From Nocardia testacea NBRC 100365 (GTDB lineage Bacteria; Actinomycetota; Actinomycetes; Mycobacteriales; Mycobacteriaceae): a stretch of DNA of 56,061 nucleotides. Below are positions 48,780-56,061 of this stretch, one piece after another. The position numbers and the translations under genes are program-made. Positions within the stretch are counted from its first letter, which is position 1, and the number at the start of each line of letters is the position of its first letter. Below the pieces are notes generated by a model. The model was not told where the DNA came from. It was given only the letters and a program-made list of their open reading frames with translations, and did no database searches. The DNA is taken from assembly GCF_000308775.1 (NCBI RefSeq), contig NZ_BAGJ01000146.1, forward strand, positions 1 to 56,061, in the 5' to 3' direction.

Positions 48780-49358
48780 TCACCATCCGGGCGCCAGTCG
48801 CCCGTAACCGACGATGTGGATATCGGATACCCGGGCCGGGTCCCAGCGTTCGATGCCGACGGCATCGTCCTCGTTGCCGCCGATCGTGGTGAGCGTGCCG
48901 TCGGCGGCGGCCAGCACGATATTGGTGTGCTGGCCGAATCTGCTGTCCGGGCCGTAGAGGATCACATCGCCGGTGACCGGCCGGTACCCGGTATCCACGG
49001 CGGCGAAGCGGCCGGAACTCTCGTAGTACTCCTGCAAGGTGTAGACGCCGGGGATCCGCCACGATCCCGAGTTCGGGTTGGCCAGGGGCAGCCCGGCGGC
49101 GCGCATCACCCAGCTCACGAAATTGGCGCACCACGGTTCGGTGTTGCCCTCCGAGTAGCCGGCTCCGTCCCGGGGGTCGGCGAATTCGGCCGCGGCGGCG
49201 TCGACGACCCGGGCCTGTGCCGGGGTCAGGGCGGCCCGGTCGATGGCCGGGAAGGAGGTCAGGCGTTCACCGACGAGTCCTTCGGAGGCGCCGGAGAAAA
49301 AAGAACAGCCGCCGAGCAGCAGCGCCGCGGCCAGCAAGAGGACCGCCGTGCCGCGCAT
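48780..49358 (-). CDS. CHAP/amidase-like lipoprotein
   Basis: A 192-aa lipoprotein with signal MRGTAVLLLAAALLLGGC, acylated at the final Cys. The mature domain resembles CHAP peptidoglycan hydrolases: the candidate nucleophile Cys is in EPWCANFVSWVMRAAG, PVTGDVILYGPDSRFGQHTN supplies the His, and TTIGGNEDDAVGIERW follows. It probably cleaves peptidoglycan peptide bonds at the outer face of the membrane. ATG 49358 was chosen; an in-frame ATG at 49400 adds 14 residues with more positive charge and is a fair alternative. Confidence 0.82.
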   Translation of the reverse strand: MRGTAVLLLAAALLLGGCSFFSGASEGLVGERLTSFPAIDRAALTPAQARVVDAAAAEFADPRDGAGYSEGNTEPWCANFVSWVMRAAGLPLANPNSGSWRIPGVYTLQEYYESSGRFAAVDTGYRPVTGDVILYGPDSRFGQHTNIVLAAADGTLTTIGGNEDDAVGIERWDPARVSDIHIVGYGRLAPGW

Positions 49359-49503
49359 CGGCTTTCCACGCGCACGCGCCGGTTCCGGATATCCGACCAT
49401 TCCCACACCCCGTTTTCGCACGTTCTTCTCCCGGGTTGTCCACCGGTGCCGTCCAGCATGCCCGTTCGTACCGACGCTGCCGAGCGGATTTCCGGCAGGA
49501 GGA

Positions 49504-50943
49504 TCAGTGCGCGTCGGTCGCCGGTGCGCGCAGGGGGATGAGGGCGGTGAGTGCGATGGCGACACCGGCGGCGGTGACCGAGATGAGGAAGGCGGTCTGG
49601 AAGGCGTCCCGGGACGGCAGCTGCCGGGTACCCAGGGTGATGGTCATATTGGCCAGTACCGCGCTCATCACCGCCGCCGACGTGGAGGTGCCGACCGAAC
49701 GCATGAGCGCGTTGAGCCCGTTGGCCGCGGCCGTTTCGGTGATCGGCACCGCGCCCATGATCAGCGCGGGCATCGCGGCGTAGGCGAGGCCGACTCCCCC
49801 GGCCACCAGTATCGAAGCGAACATGATCTGCCAGACGGTGTCCATCATGGCCGCCGCGCACAGGTAGCCGAGCCCGATCACCGCCGCGCCCACCCCGAGG
49901 GTCAATGCGGGACCGAAGCGCGCCGAGATCCGGGCGGACACCGGGGAGAGCAGCATCATCACACAACCGCTGGGCGCCAGGGCGAGCCCGGCGGCCACCA
50001 TCGACATCCCCAGGCCGTAGCCGGTTTCCGCGGGAGCCATCAGCAATTGGGGGAAGCTCAGCGACATACCGTAGAGCGCGAAACCCACCGCGATCGAGGC
50101 GATATTGGTGAACAGCACCCGCGGCCGCGCCGAGACCCGCAGATCTACCAGCGGATTCCGGCGCACGAGTTCGTACCGGCCCCAGCCGAGGAACACCAGG
50201 ATGGCGACGGCGAACAGGGTGAGGATGGAGGCGCTGGTCCAACCCCATTGCGCGCCCTGGGTGATCGCGAGGAGCAGGGCGAGCAGTGCGGTCGCCAGGC
50301 CCGCGGCGCCACCGAAATCGAACGGCGCCGGGGTGCGCACCGGTGATTCCGGGACGAACCGGAAGATCAGCAGGGCACCGGCCGCGCCCATCGCCGCGGC
50401 CGCCCAGAACAGGACGTGCCAGTCCGCGTTCTCGGCAATCAGCGCGGCGACCGGCAACCCGATCGCGCTACCCACGCCGAGCGTGGAACTCATCACGGCC
50501 ATCGCCGAACCGACCCACTCCGGGGGCAGTTCGTCGCGCAGGATGCTGATACCCAACGGGATGGCGCCGATCGCCACTCCCTGTAGCGCGCGCCCGGCGA
50601 CCGAGAGCGGCAGCGACGAGGACATCGCACAGAGGACCGAGCCGATGACCATGGCCGTCAGATCGATGAGCAGGATGCGGCGTTTGCCGAACATATCGCC
50701 GAGCCGGCCGCTGATCGGAGTGCAGACCGCGGAGGCCAGCAGGGTCACCGTGATCACCCAGGAGGCGTTGGTGGCGGTGGTGTCCAGGAGGGTGGGCAGG
50801 CTCGGGATGAGGGGAACGACCAGCGTCTGCATGAGCGAGACGACGATGCCGATGGTGCTCAGAGTGGCTACCAGGATTGTCGGTGAGGTGTGGGGCCGAT
50901 CGCGTTCGCCGGATCTGGAGGGGTCGTCGGCTACGGCGGTCAC
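49504..50943 (-). CDS. Major facilitator superfamily drug pump (DHA2, 14-helix type)
   Basis: This 479-aa transporter probably uses the proton gradient to export drugs or metabolites. About 14 hydrophobic helices can be counted. The MFS loop motif is SGRLGDMFGKRRILLIDL between helices 2 and 3, and motif C-like GSAIGLPVAALIAE is in helix 5. The GTG at 50943 begins MTAVADDPSRSGERD; the frame is open further upstream but through the promoter. It is divergent from a MarR regulator and has a palindrome just upstream of its start. Confidence 0.92.
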   Translation of the reverse strand: MTAVADDPSRSGERDRPHTSPTILVATLSTIGIVVSLMQTLVVPLIPSLPTLLDTTATNASWVITVTLLASAVCTPISGRLGDMFGKRRILLIDLTAMVIGSVLCAMSSSLPLSVAGRALQGVAIGAIPLGISILRDELPPEWVGSAMAVMSSTLGVGSAIGLPVAALIAENADWHVLFWAAAAMGAAGALLIFRFVPESPVRTPAPFDFGGAAGLATALLALLLAITQGAQWGWTSASILTLFAVAILVFLGWGRYELVRRNPLVDLRVSARPRVLFTNIASIAVGFALYGMSLSFPQLLMAPAETGYGLGMSMVAAGLALAPSGCVMMLLSPVSARISARFGPALTLGVGAAVIGLGYLCAAAMMDTVWQIMFASILVAGGVGLAYAAMPALIMGAVPITETAAANGLNALMRSVGTSTSAAVMSAVLANMTITLGTRQLPSRDAFQTAFLISVTAAGVAIALTALIPLRAPATDAH

Positions 50944-50946
50944 GCA

Positions 50947-50961
50947 TATGTACGTTACATA
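50947..50961. promoter_or_regulatory. 15-bp palindrome, probable MarR operator
   Basis: TATGTA-CGT-TACATA is a perfect inverted repeat 3 bp upstream of the MFS start codon, in the 74-bp gap between MarR and MFS genes. The whole gap is AT-rich. Repression of the pump by the MarR protein is the simplest reading. Confidence 0.65.
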
Positions 50962-51017
50962 GCCTGTGTATCGTGCACAATTTTGTATTCGGGCGAAACA
51001 GACGACATAGTGTCCGA

Positions 51018-51539
51018 ATGTCCGATTCGGTTGCACCGCTCGCCGCCTCCGCGGCGGAACGCCGGGACCCCGCCGTGCTGGCGCGGCTCGTCCTGGAACT
51101 GAACCTGCTGTCCCGGCAGTATCCGGCCGCCCGCCGGAATTCGCCGTTCCAGCTGGACAGATCCGCGTACCTGATCCTCACCAGACTGCGCCTGGGCGAT
51201 CCGTTGTCCCTGCGCGAACTGGCCGAGGCGTTCGGTCTCGACGTGTCCACGGTGAACCGCCAGGTGGCCGCCATGCTCGACCAGGACCTGGTGGAGCGAG
51301 TCCCCGACCCCGACGGCGGCGTCGCCCGCAAGGTACGGCCCAGCGAAAAAGGGCTGCGGCTCTTCGAAGCCGATCTGGCCCTGCAACGCCGCGGTGTCGG
51401 CTCCGTGCTCACCGATTGGCCCGACGACGAGGTCGAGCAATTGGTCCGCCTCCTGGAGCGATTCAACGAAGGGGTCGAACGGCTGGCCCGCCACCCCTGG
51501 CCGCGTCCCCATCGGACCACCGGTTCCACGGTCCACTGA
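51018..51539 (+). CDS. MarR-family transcriptional regulator
   Basis: A 173-aa winged-helix regulator. The core has LDRSAYLILTRLRLGDPLSL, the recognition helix LAEAFGLDVSTVNRQVAAML and the wing VERVPDPDGGVARKVRPSEKG. The terminal helices should form the dimer interface. It is divergent from the MFS pump. ATG 51018 gives a normal length; TAGTGT lies only 4 nt upstream, so leaderless initiation is less clear here. Confidence 0.92.
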   Translation: MSDSVAPLAASAAERRDPAVLARLVLELNLLSRQYPAARRNSPFQLDRSAYLILTRLRLGDPLSLRELAEAFGLDVSTVNRQVAAMLDQDLVERVPDPDGGVARKVRPSEKGLRLFEADLALQRRGVGSVLTDWPDDEVEQLVRLLERFNEGVERLARHPWPRPHRTTGSTVH

Positions 51540-51579
51540 GCGAGAACCCGGTGGTCACCCGGTGTTACCCGGCAGCCGG

Positions 51580-51591
51580 TACCGTTGAGCC
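51580..51591 (+). promoter_or_regulatory. -10-like element for the TerD gene
   Basis: TACCGT at 51580-51585 is followed by 6 nt and ATG at 51592. Confidence 0.4.
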
Positions 51592-52185
51592 ATGATCACG
51601 CTCAAAAAGGAAGACGGCGCAGCGGATCTCGCGGGGATCGCCAAGCTGAGTGTCGGTGTCAGCTGGGATCCCTCCGCGGGCGCCAGCGGTGGCGCGCTCG
51701 GCTGGGCGCGCCGCAAGAAGGGTGTCGACCTGGACCTGATCGCCATCCTCATGCAGGGCAGCGAACCCGTCCGCTTCGCCGGACTGGATTCGCTGGACCC
51801 GCTGGGCAACGGCTCGGTCCTGCACTCCGGCGACGAACAGACCGGCGCGGCCGCCGGTGACGACGAAACCGTGCACGTCACCTTCGCCGAGGTCCCCGGT
51901 GGTATCGACGCCATCGTCTTCGTCGCGGCGGCCTTCAAGAAGGGCAGCTCCTTCGAGAAGGCGAACAATATCTCGTTCAAGGTCTACGACGCCACCGGCG
52001 GCAGCAGCCAGCAGGTCGCCGATATCTGGCCGTCGCTGCTGGGCAACGACAATGCCAATGCCGTGGCCCGCGCCTTCCGCAACGGCGACGTCTGGCAGCT
52101 CGAAGTGCTCAACCGCAAAGGCAAGATCAAGCAGGGCGACAAGCAGGCGCTGCTGCGGTTCGCCATGGGCGGCGCCGGTTCCTGA
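51592..52185 (+). CDS. TerD-family stress protein
   Basis: This 197-aa protein belongs to the TerD/TerE/CABP family of calcium-binding stress proteins associated with tellurite and phage resistance. It has KLSVGVSWDPS, VDLDLIAILM, LHSGDEQTGAAAGDDETVHV with several acidic residues, and VPGGIDAIVFVAAAF. A 16-residue insert (ASGGALGWARRKKG) lies early in the domain. No other ter gene is adjacent on this strand, so it is a solitary copy. It converges on the gene at 52200 with 14 bp between the stops. Confidence 0.9.
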   Translation: MITLKKEDGAADLAGIAKLSVGVSWDPSAGASGGALGWARRKKGVDLDLIAILMQGSEPVRFAGLDSLDPLGNGSVLHSGDEQTGAAAGDDETVHVTFAEVPGGIDAIVFVAAAFKKGSSFEKANNISFKVYDATGGSSQQVADIWPSLLGNDNANAVARAFRNGDVWQLEVLNRKGKIKQGDKQALLRFAMGGAGS

Positions 52186-52199
52186 CCCACCGCACGTGA

Positions 52200-52613
52200 T
52201 CAGCCCGCCGCCCAGCCCGACCAGCACGCGATATCGAGTGCGAGGACCGGCCCGGGCGGCGGCTCCGTCACATAGACGGGGTAGCGCGCGGTGAGGTGCG
52301 CCAGGCCCTGCCGCGCCTCCTCACCGGTCGCGATGCGCGCCCGCCCGTCGGCGCGCACCCACCACAGGCGGGTCCAGTCCTCGTCGTAGAAATCGGCCAG
52401 GACCGCGATATCCGGATGGGCTTCGATATTGGCCAGCCGGCGCAGAGCGGTGGTCGATTTCGGTTTCGCGTCGACCGCGGTGTAGACGGTGTCACCGGCC
52501 ACCGCGAACACGATCGGGACGAGATGCGGTGCCCCCGCGGCGGTCACGGTCGCGAGCCGGGCGACTCGGGCCTCGGCGAAACGGGCCCGCGCCCGGTCGC
52601 GGTCCAGCCGCAT
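52200..52613 (-). CDS. PPOX-class split-barrel protein (TIGR03668/Rv0121c-like)
   Basis: A 137-aa protein of the split-barrel flavin or deazaflavin fold, distinct from the one at 23039. The N-terminal ARVARLATVTAAGAPHLVPI and central KPKSTTALRRLANIEAHPDI are followed by the DEDWTRLWWVRADGRARI motif seen in the Rv0121c group, thought to use F420. Substrate unknown. ATG 52613 follows a GGGGTAGGT stretch. It lies 34 bp from the VWA gene in the same direction. Confidence 0.88.
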   Translation of the reverse strand: MRLDRDRARARFAEARVARLATVTAAGAPHLVPIVFAVAGDTVYTAVDAKPKSTTALRRLANIEAHPDIAVLADFYDEDWTRLWWVRADGRARIATGEEARQGLAHLTARYPVYVTEPPPGPVLALDIACWSGWAAG

Positions 52614-52647
52614 ACCTACCCCTCACTTCCGCTCCGGCACCCGGCGC

Positions 52648-54597
52648 TCAGCGCCGGCCCCGCAGATAATCGCTGACCACCGCGGCGCCGAGCCCGTCCA
52701 GATCCGGTGCCACCACCCGGCCGCCGCTGCGGCGGGCCACCAGGTCCACGAACGCGGCCAGCCGCGGTTCCTCGCCCAGCATGAACACCGAGATCGAGGC
52801 ACCCAGCCGGGCCAGCGAATCCACCTGGGTCATGGTGACGGCCAGGGTGCGGCGGTCCGGCGGCCAATTGAAGTAGGAGGTGCCGTCCGGCTCCAGATGC
52901 GCGGTCGGCTCCCCGTCGGTCACCACCAGCACCACCGGCACCGCGTCGGGATGCCGGCGCAGGTGCCGGCCGGCCAGCAGCAGTGCGTGGTGCAGATTCG
53001 TGCCCTGCTCCCAGACCGGTTCCAGCCCGGTCAGTTCCGCGATGTCCACGGTGCCGGCGTGGCGGCCGAAGGTGATCAGTTCCAGGGCGTCGGACCGGAA
53101 CCGGGTGCTGATCAGGTGCTGCAGGGCCAGCGCCGTACGCTTCATCGGCACCCAGCGCCCGTCCTGCACCATCGACCACGAGGTGTCGACACACAGCGCG
53201 ACAGCCGCCCGGGAGCGCTGTTCGGTCTCGGCGATCTCCACATCCGCCACATCCAGCGACACCGTCCGGCTGCCGGTGGAAGCCGAGCGCAGCACCGCGT
53301 TGCGCACCGTCCGCGACACATCCCACGGCTCGGTATCGCCGAACTGCCACGGCCGGCTCGCCCCGGTCGGCTCCCCGGCCGCCCCGGCGAGCGCGGTTTC
53401 CCGCTGCCCCTTGCGGCTACGCAACTTACCGACGATATCCCGGAGCGCGACATCCCCGAGCCGCCGCAGCGCCTTCGGGGTCAGCCGCAGTGTGCCGTCC
53501 GGCGCCCGCTCGAACAGGCCCTGGCGGCGCAGTTCCCGTTCCAGTTCGGCCAGCCGGGCGGCGTCCACCCGCGCGTCGGCGCCGAGCTGACGCTCCAGCA
53601 TCTCCAGGTCGATATCCTCCAGCCGCGCCCCGGGATAGGACTGGGCGAGTTGCGCGGCGAGTTCGTCGAGTTCCCCCAGATCCTGCATGGCCGCCACGGC
53701 CTCACCCATGCCCAACGGGTCCTGGCCGCGGAACCGCCGCGCCGACTCCCAGTCCTGGCCGGGCCGTAGCGCGCGCAGATTCGCGTCCAGAGCGGCGATC
53801 TGCTGCGCTATTCGCGGATCCCCGAATGCCTGCCCGATCAGCTCGTTCAGTTCCGCCCGCTGCTGAGCCGACATCGAATTCATCATCCGCTGCGCCGCCG
53901 CGGCCCGCGCGGCCAGCGCGTCGATCAGTTCTTCGGTATCACGCGGATTCTCCGGGAAGAACTCACCGTGCCGGTCCATGAACTCGGCGAACCGCCCGGC
54001 GGTGTCCTCGCCGCGGGCGTGGGCCGCCAGCAGCTCGTTGAGGTCCGACATCATCTGCCGGACCCGCTCCACATCCTGTGGCGTCGCGTCCTGCAGCGCC
54101 TGTTTCATCCCTTGGAAGCGGGATTCCAGCAGTTCCTCGCCGAGCAGATCACGGATCTTCTGATAGTTCTCCCGGCCGGTTTCCGAACGCCAGGAGTACT
54201 CGCTCAGTTCGTTCACCGCTTTCGCGGTGCTCGACGGGAGTGCGTCCAATTGCATTTCGGCGAACCGCGCGTCGTCGGAGGGATCGGGGAACAGCGCACG
54301 CCGTTCGGCCTCCAGGGCCCGGTCCAGCAGTTCCCGCACCTGCTGCAGGGTGCCGTCCAGGCGGTGGGACCGTGAGATCTCCGACCGCCGCTCCCACAGC
54401 CGGCGCGTCAGCTCTTCGAGTCCGGGCATGCCGGAGGTCCCCCGCCGCAGCAGTTCCTCGAGTGCCGAACGCGGCGAGGAACCCTCCATCACCTCGCGCC
54501 CGATCTCCGACAGTGCCGCGCGCAGATCGAGCGGAGGCGCGAGCGGATCGGGCCCTTCGTGGTAGGGCCCGTAGGAGTATCGGTCCGCCGCTGTCAT
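52648..54597 (-). CDS. VWA-domain protein paired with AAA ATPase (Rv0959-like)
   Basis: A 649-aa cytoplasmic protein. The first 440 residues are helical and charged, with coiled-coil segments (about 60-400). The C-terminal 200 residues form a von Willebrand factor A domain with the MIDAS motif DTSWS in ALCVDTSWSMVQDGRW and VVTDGEPTAHL. It is the usual partner of a ChlI/MoxR-type ATPase, encoded 28 bp upstream; such pairs remodel or insert metal into a client protein. ATG 54597 has GAGGTG upstream; the frame extends into the ATPase gene. Confidence 0.9.
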   Translation of the reverse strand: MTAADRYSYGPYHEGPDPLAPPLDLRAALSEIGREVMEGSSPRSALEELLRRGTSGMPGLEELTRRLWERRSEISRSHRLDGTLQQVRELLDRALEAERRALFPDPSDDARFAEMQLDALPSSTAKAVNELSEYSWRSETGRENYQKIRDLLGEELLESRFQGMKQALQDATPQDVERVRQMMSDLNELLAAHARGEDTAGRFAEFMDRHGEFFPENPRDTEELIDALAARAAAAQRMMNSMSAQQRAELNELIGQAFGDPRIAQQIAALDANLRALRPGQDWESARRFRGQDPLGMGEAVAAMQDLGELDELAAQLAQSYPGARLEDIDLEMLERQLGADARVDAARLAELERELRRQGLFERAPDGTLRLTPKALRRLGDVALRDIVGKLRSRKGQRETALAGAAGEPTGASRPWQFGDTEPWDVSRTVRNAVLRSASTGSRTVSLDVADVEIAETEQRSRAAVALCVDTSWSMVQDGRWVPMKRTALALQHLISTRFRSDALELITFGRHAGTVDIAELTGLEPVWEQGTNLHHALLLAGRHLRRHPDAVPVVLVVTDGEPTAHLEPDGTSYFNWPPDRRTLAVTMTQVDSLARLGASISVFMLGEEPRLAAFVDLVARRSGGRVVAPDLDGLGAAVVSDYLRGRR

Positions 54598-54625
54598 CGC
54601 ACCTCTTCGAATCCGGGTGCCGGGG

Positions 54626-56023
54626 TCATCGGCCGTACACCGCGCTGCCCTCGTCGTCGGAGTCCTTGGCCACCTGGCGTGCCAGATACAGCGACTCCAA
54701 GGCGAATTCGACGGCCGCGGCAATCCGCTGCGGTGGATCGCCCGCCGCGACATCGAGCCGCAGCGCCACCTCGTGCAGCACCGGGAGTTCCGGTAGCGCG
54801 GACAGCACCTGGGTGCCGGGCACCCGCTCGCCCGTGGTCACCAGATGACCCTCGTCCACCGCGTCGGCCAGCGGCCGTAGATCCAATCCGCCGAGCCGCT
54901 CCCGCGCGGTATCGGCGAAGGCCCGCCGCAGCATATGGGTGAGGTGTTCCTGTTCGCGGCCCTCCTCACCGGATTCGAACTCGAGTTTCCCGCGCAGTAC
55001 GGCCGGTACCGATTCCAGATCGACCGGCCGGGCCACCGCGGGATTCTCCCCGGTCAGCGCGGACCGGCGCAGCGCCGCCGCGGCCACGGTCTCCGCGGCC
55101 GCCACCGCGAACCGGGCCGAGACGCCGGAGCGCTGATCGATGGCCGGGGATTCGCGCAGCCGCCGGACGAACCGGGCCAGCACCTCGATCAGCGGGTCAC
55201 CCACCTCGGCGACCAGTTCGGCTTCCTGCTGCACCAGCGCTATCTCCGCCTCGACGGTCAGCGGATAGTGCGTCCGGATCTCGGCGCCGAAACGGTCCTT
55301 CAGCGGGGTGATGATCCGGCCGCGGTTGGTGTAATCCTCGGGGTTGGCCGTCGCCACCAGCAGCACATCCAGCGGTAGCCGCAGCGTATAGCCGCGCACC
55401 TGGATATCGCGCTCCTCCATGACGTTCAGCAGCGCGACCTGGATACGCTCGGCGAGGTCGGGCAGTTCGTTGACGGCCACGATGCCCCGGTGCGCGCGCG
55501 GCACCAGGCCGAAGTGGATGGTCTCCGGATCGCCGAGGCTCCGGCCCTCGGCGACCTTCACCGGATCGACATCGCCGATCAGGTCGCCCACCGAGGTGTC
55601 GGGGGTCGCGAGCTTTTCGGCGTAGCGCTCGCTGCGGTGCCGCCAGGTGACGGGTAGGTCGTCACCGAGTTCGGCGGCCAGCCGCCGGCCCTGCGGGCTG
55701 ATCGGTTCCAGCGGATGCTCACCCAGTTCGGCGCCTTCGATCACCGGGGTCCATTCGTCGAGCAGTTCGACAACGGTCCGCAGCAGCCGGGTCTTGCCCT
55801 GTCCCCGCTCGCCCAGCAGCACCACATCGTGACCCGCCAGCAGCGCGCGCTCCAACTGCGGCAGCACGGTCCGCTCGAAGCCGACGATTCCGGGCCACGG
55901 GTCGCCTCCCGAGCCCAGCCGGGCCAGCAGATTCTCCCGGATCTCGGCTTTCACACTCCGCGGCGCGTACCCGGCCGCCCGCAACGCGCCCGCGGTGGCG
56001 GGCAGCTCTGTTGGCACAGTCAC
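54626..56023 (-). CDS. AAA+ ATPase of the ChlI/MoxR type (Rv0958-like)
   Basis: This 465-aa ATPase has Walker A GERGQGKTRLL (near 70), a Walker B-like GIVAVNELPDL in which the usual DE reads NE, sensor-1 LLVATANPEDYTNRG and an Arg-rich lid. It resembles magnesium-chelatase subunit I, but no chelatase or chlorophyll pathway is present, so a chaperone or metal-insertion role with the VWA partner is more likely. The GTG at 56023 has TAGCGT 7 nt upstream. The gene is complete within the window. Confidence 0.92.
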   Translation of the reverse strand: MTVPTELPATAGALRAAGYAPRSVKAEIRENLLARLGSGGDPWPGIVGFERTVLPQLERALLAGHDVVLLGERGQGKTRLLRTVVELLDEWTPVIEGAELGEHPLEPISPQGRRLAAELGDDLPVTWRHRSERYAEKLATPDTSVGDLIGDVDPVKVAEGRSLGDPETIHFGLVPRAHRGIVAVNELPDLAERIQVALLNVMEERDIQVRGYTLRLPLDVLLVATANPEDYTNRGRIITPLKDRFGAEIRTHYPLTVEAEIALVQQEAELVAEVGDPLIEVLARFVRRLRESPAIDQRSGVSARFAVAAAETVAAAALRRSALTGENPAVARPVDLESVPAVLRGKLEFESGEEGREQEHLTHMLRRAFADTARERLGGLDLRPLADAVDEGHLVTTGERVPGTQVLSALPELPVLHEVALRLDVAAGDPPQRIAAAVEFALESLYLARQVAKDSDDEGSAVYGR

Positions 56024-56036
56024 CTCATCGACGCTA
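56024..56036 (-). promoter_or_regulatory. -10-like element for the AAA/VWA operon
   Basis: On the minus strand TAGCGT (56036-56031) is followed by 7 nt and GTG at 56023. Confidence 0.4.
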
Positions 56037-56061
56037 CGACGATTTCCCGCATCGGTCGACA

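Overview
The window is chromosomal DNA from a high-GC actinobacterium of the Mycobacteriales, most likely a Nocardia or close relative. Gene content and order follow the Mycobacterium tuberculosis Rv1157c-Rv1230c segment (mrp, tag, glgM/glgC, Rv1217c-Rv1220c, sigE-rseA-htrA-tatB, gpgS-folP2, log, dapE/dapD, fadD36, pruA/pruB, dapC-fdxC, fbiC, pimE, typA, lpqW-mshB), but several genes have no counterpart there. These gene names were assigned from recognised protein motifs and remembered synteny, not from a search.

Layout. 0.1-4.7 kb: secreted lytic transglycosylase, Mrp ATPase, DivIVA-like membrane protein, 3-methyladenine glycosylase, a DUF3117 microprotein, an RlmA-like methyltransferase and a group I truncated haemoglobin. 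4.7-7.2 kb: divergent glgM/glgC (ADP-glucose and alpha-glucan). 7.3-12 kb: TetR regulator plus two-gene ABC exporter, and an O-methyltransferase. 12-15.6 kb: envelope-stress group sigE-rseA-htrA-tatB. 15.6-20.7 kb: unassigned HTH protein, acidic-tailed membrane protein, gpgS-folP2, two LOG-family proteins. 20.9-24.9 kb: dapE/dapD, an F420/FMN split-barrel protein, fadD36. 25.1-27.7 kb: two MpaB/DUF2236 oxygenase-like genes around a TetR regulator. 27.7-34.7 kb: proline catabolism (pruB-pruA), dapC-fdxC, fbiC. 35.2-37.4 kb: paired bacterial PH-domain proteins. 37.4-41.1 kb: a small serine-triplet-repeat protein, a secreted protein, pimE, pterin dehydratase and a Cys-cluster microprotein. 41.2-46.4 kb: typA, lpqW-mshB and a membrane protein. 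46.4-56 kb: accessory-looking genes (Rv2525c-like Tat protein, an internally duplicated protein, CHAP-type lipoprotein, MFS pump with MarR regulator, TerD, second split-barrel protein, VWA/AAA ATPase pair).

Functional themes. Many genes serve the envelope: diaminopimelate supply (dapC, dapD, dapE), methylglucose lipopolysaccharide and glucan (gpgS, glgC, glgM), PIM/LAM (pimE, lpqW), mycothiol (mshB), Tat export and the sigma-E stress response. FbiC supplies the F420 deazaflavin, and two split-barrel proteins of the type that often uses F420 lie in the same window.

Non-coding structure. Many genes have a TANNNT -10-like element 5-8 nt before the start codon, which implies widespread leaderless mRNA. 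Two families of dispersed imperfect-palindrome repeats fill the larger gaps: family A at 19.1, 20.7, 34.8, 35.0 and 47.4 kb, and family B at 34.9, 35.1 and 37.8 kb. Strong candidate operators lie at the TetR-ABC gene, the TetR/MpaB divergon, the MarR/MFS divergon and the HTH gene. The least explained coding items are the 116-aa protein with serine at every third residue 24 times in a row (37426-37776), the 188-residue tandem-duplicated protein (47556-48719) and the 58-aa Cys/Lys microprotein beside typA.
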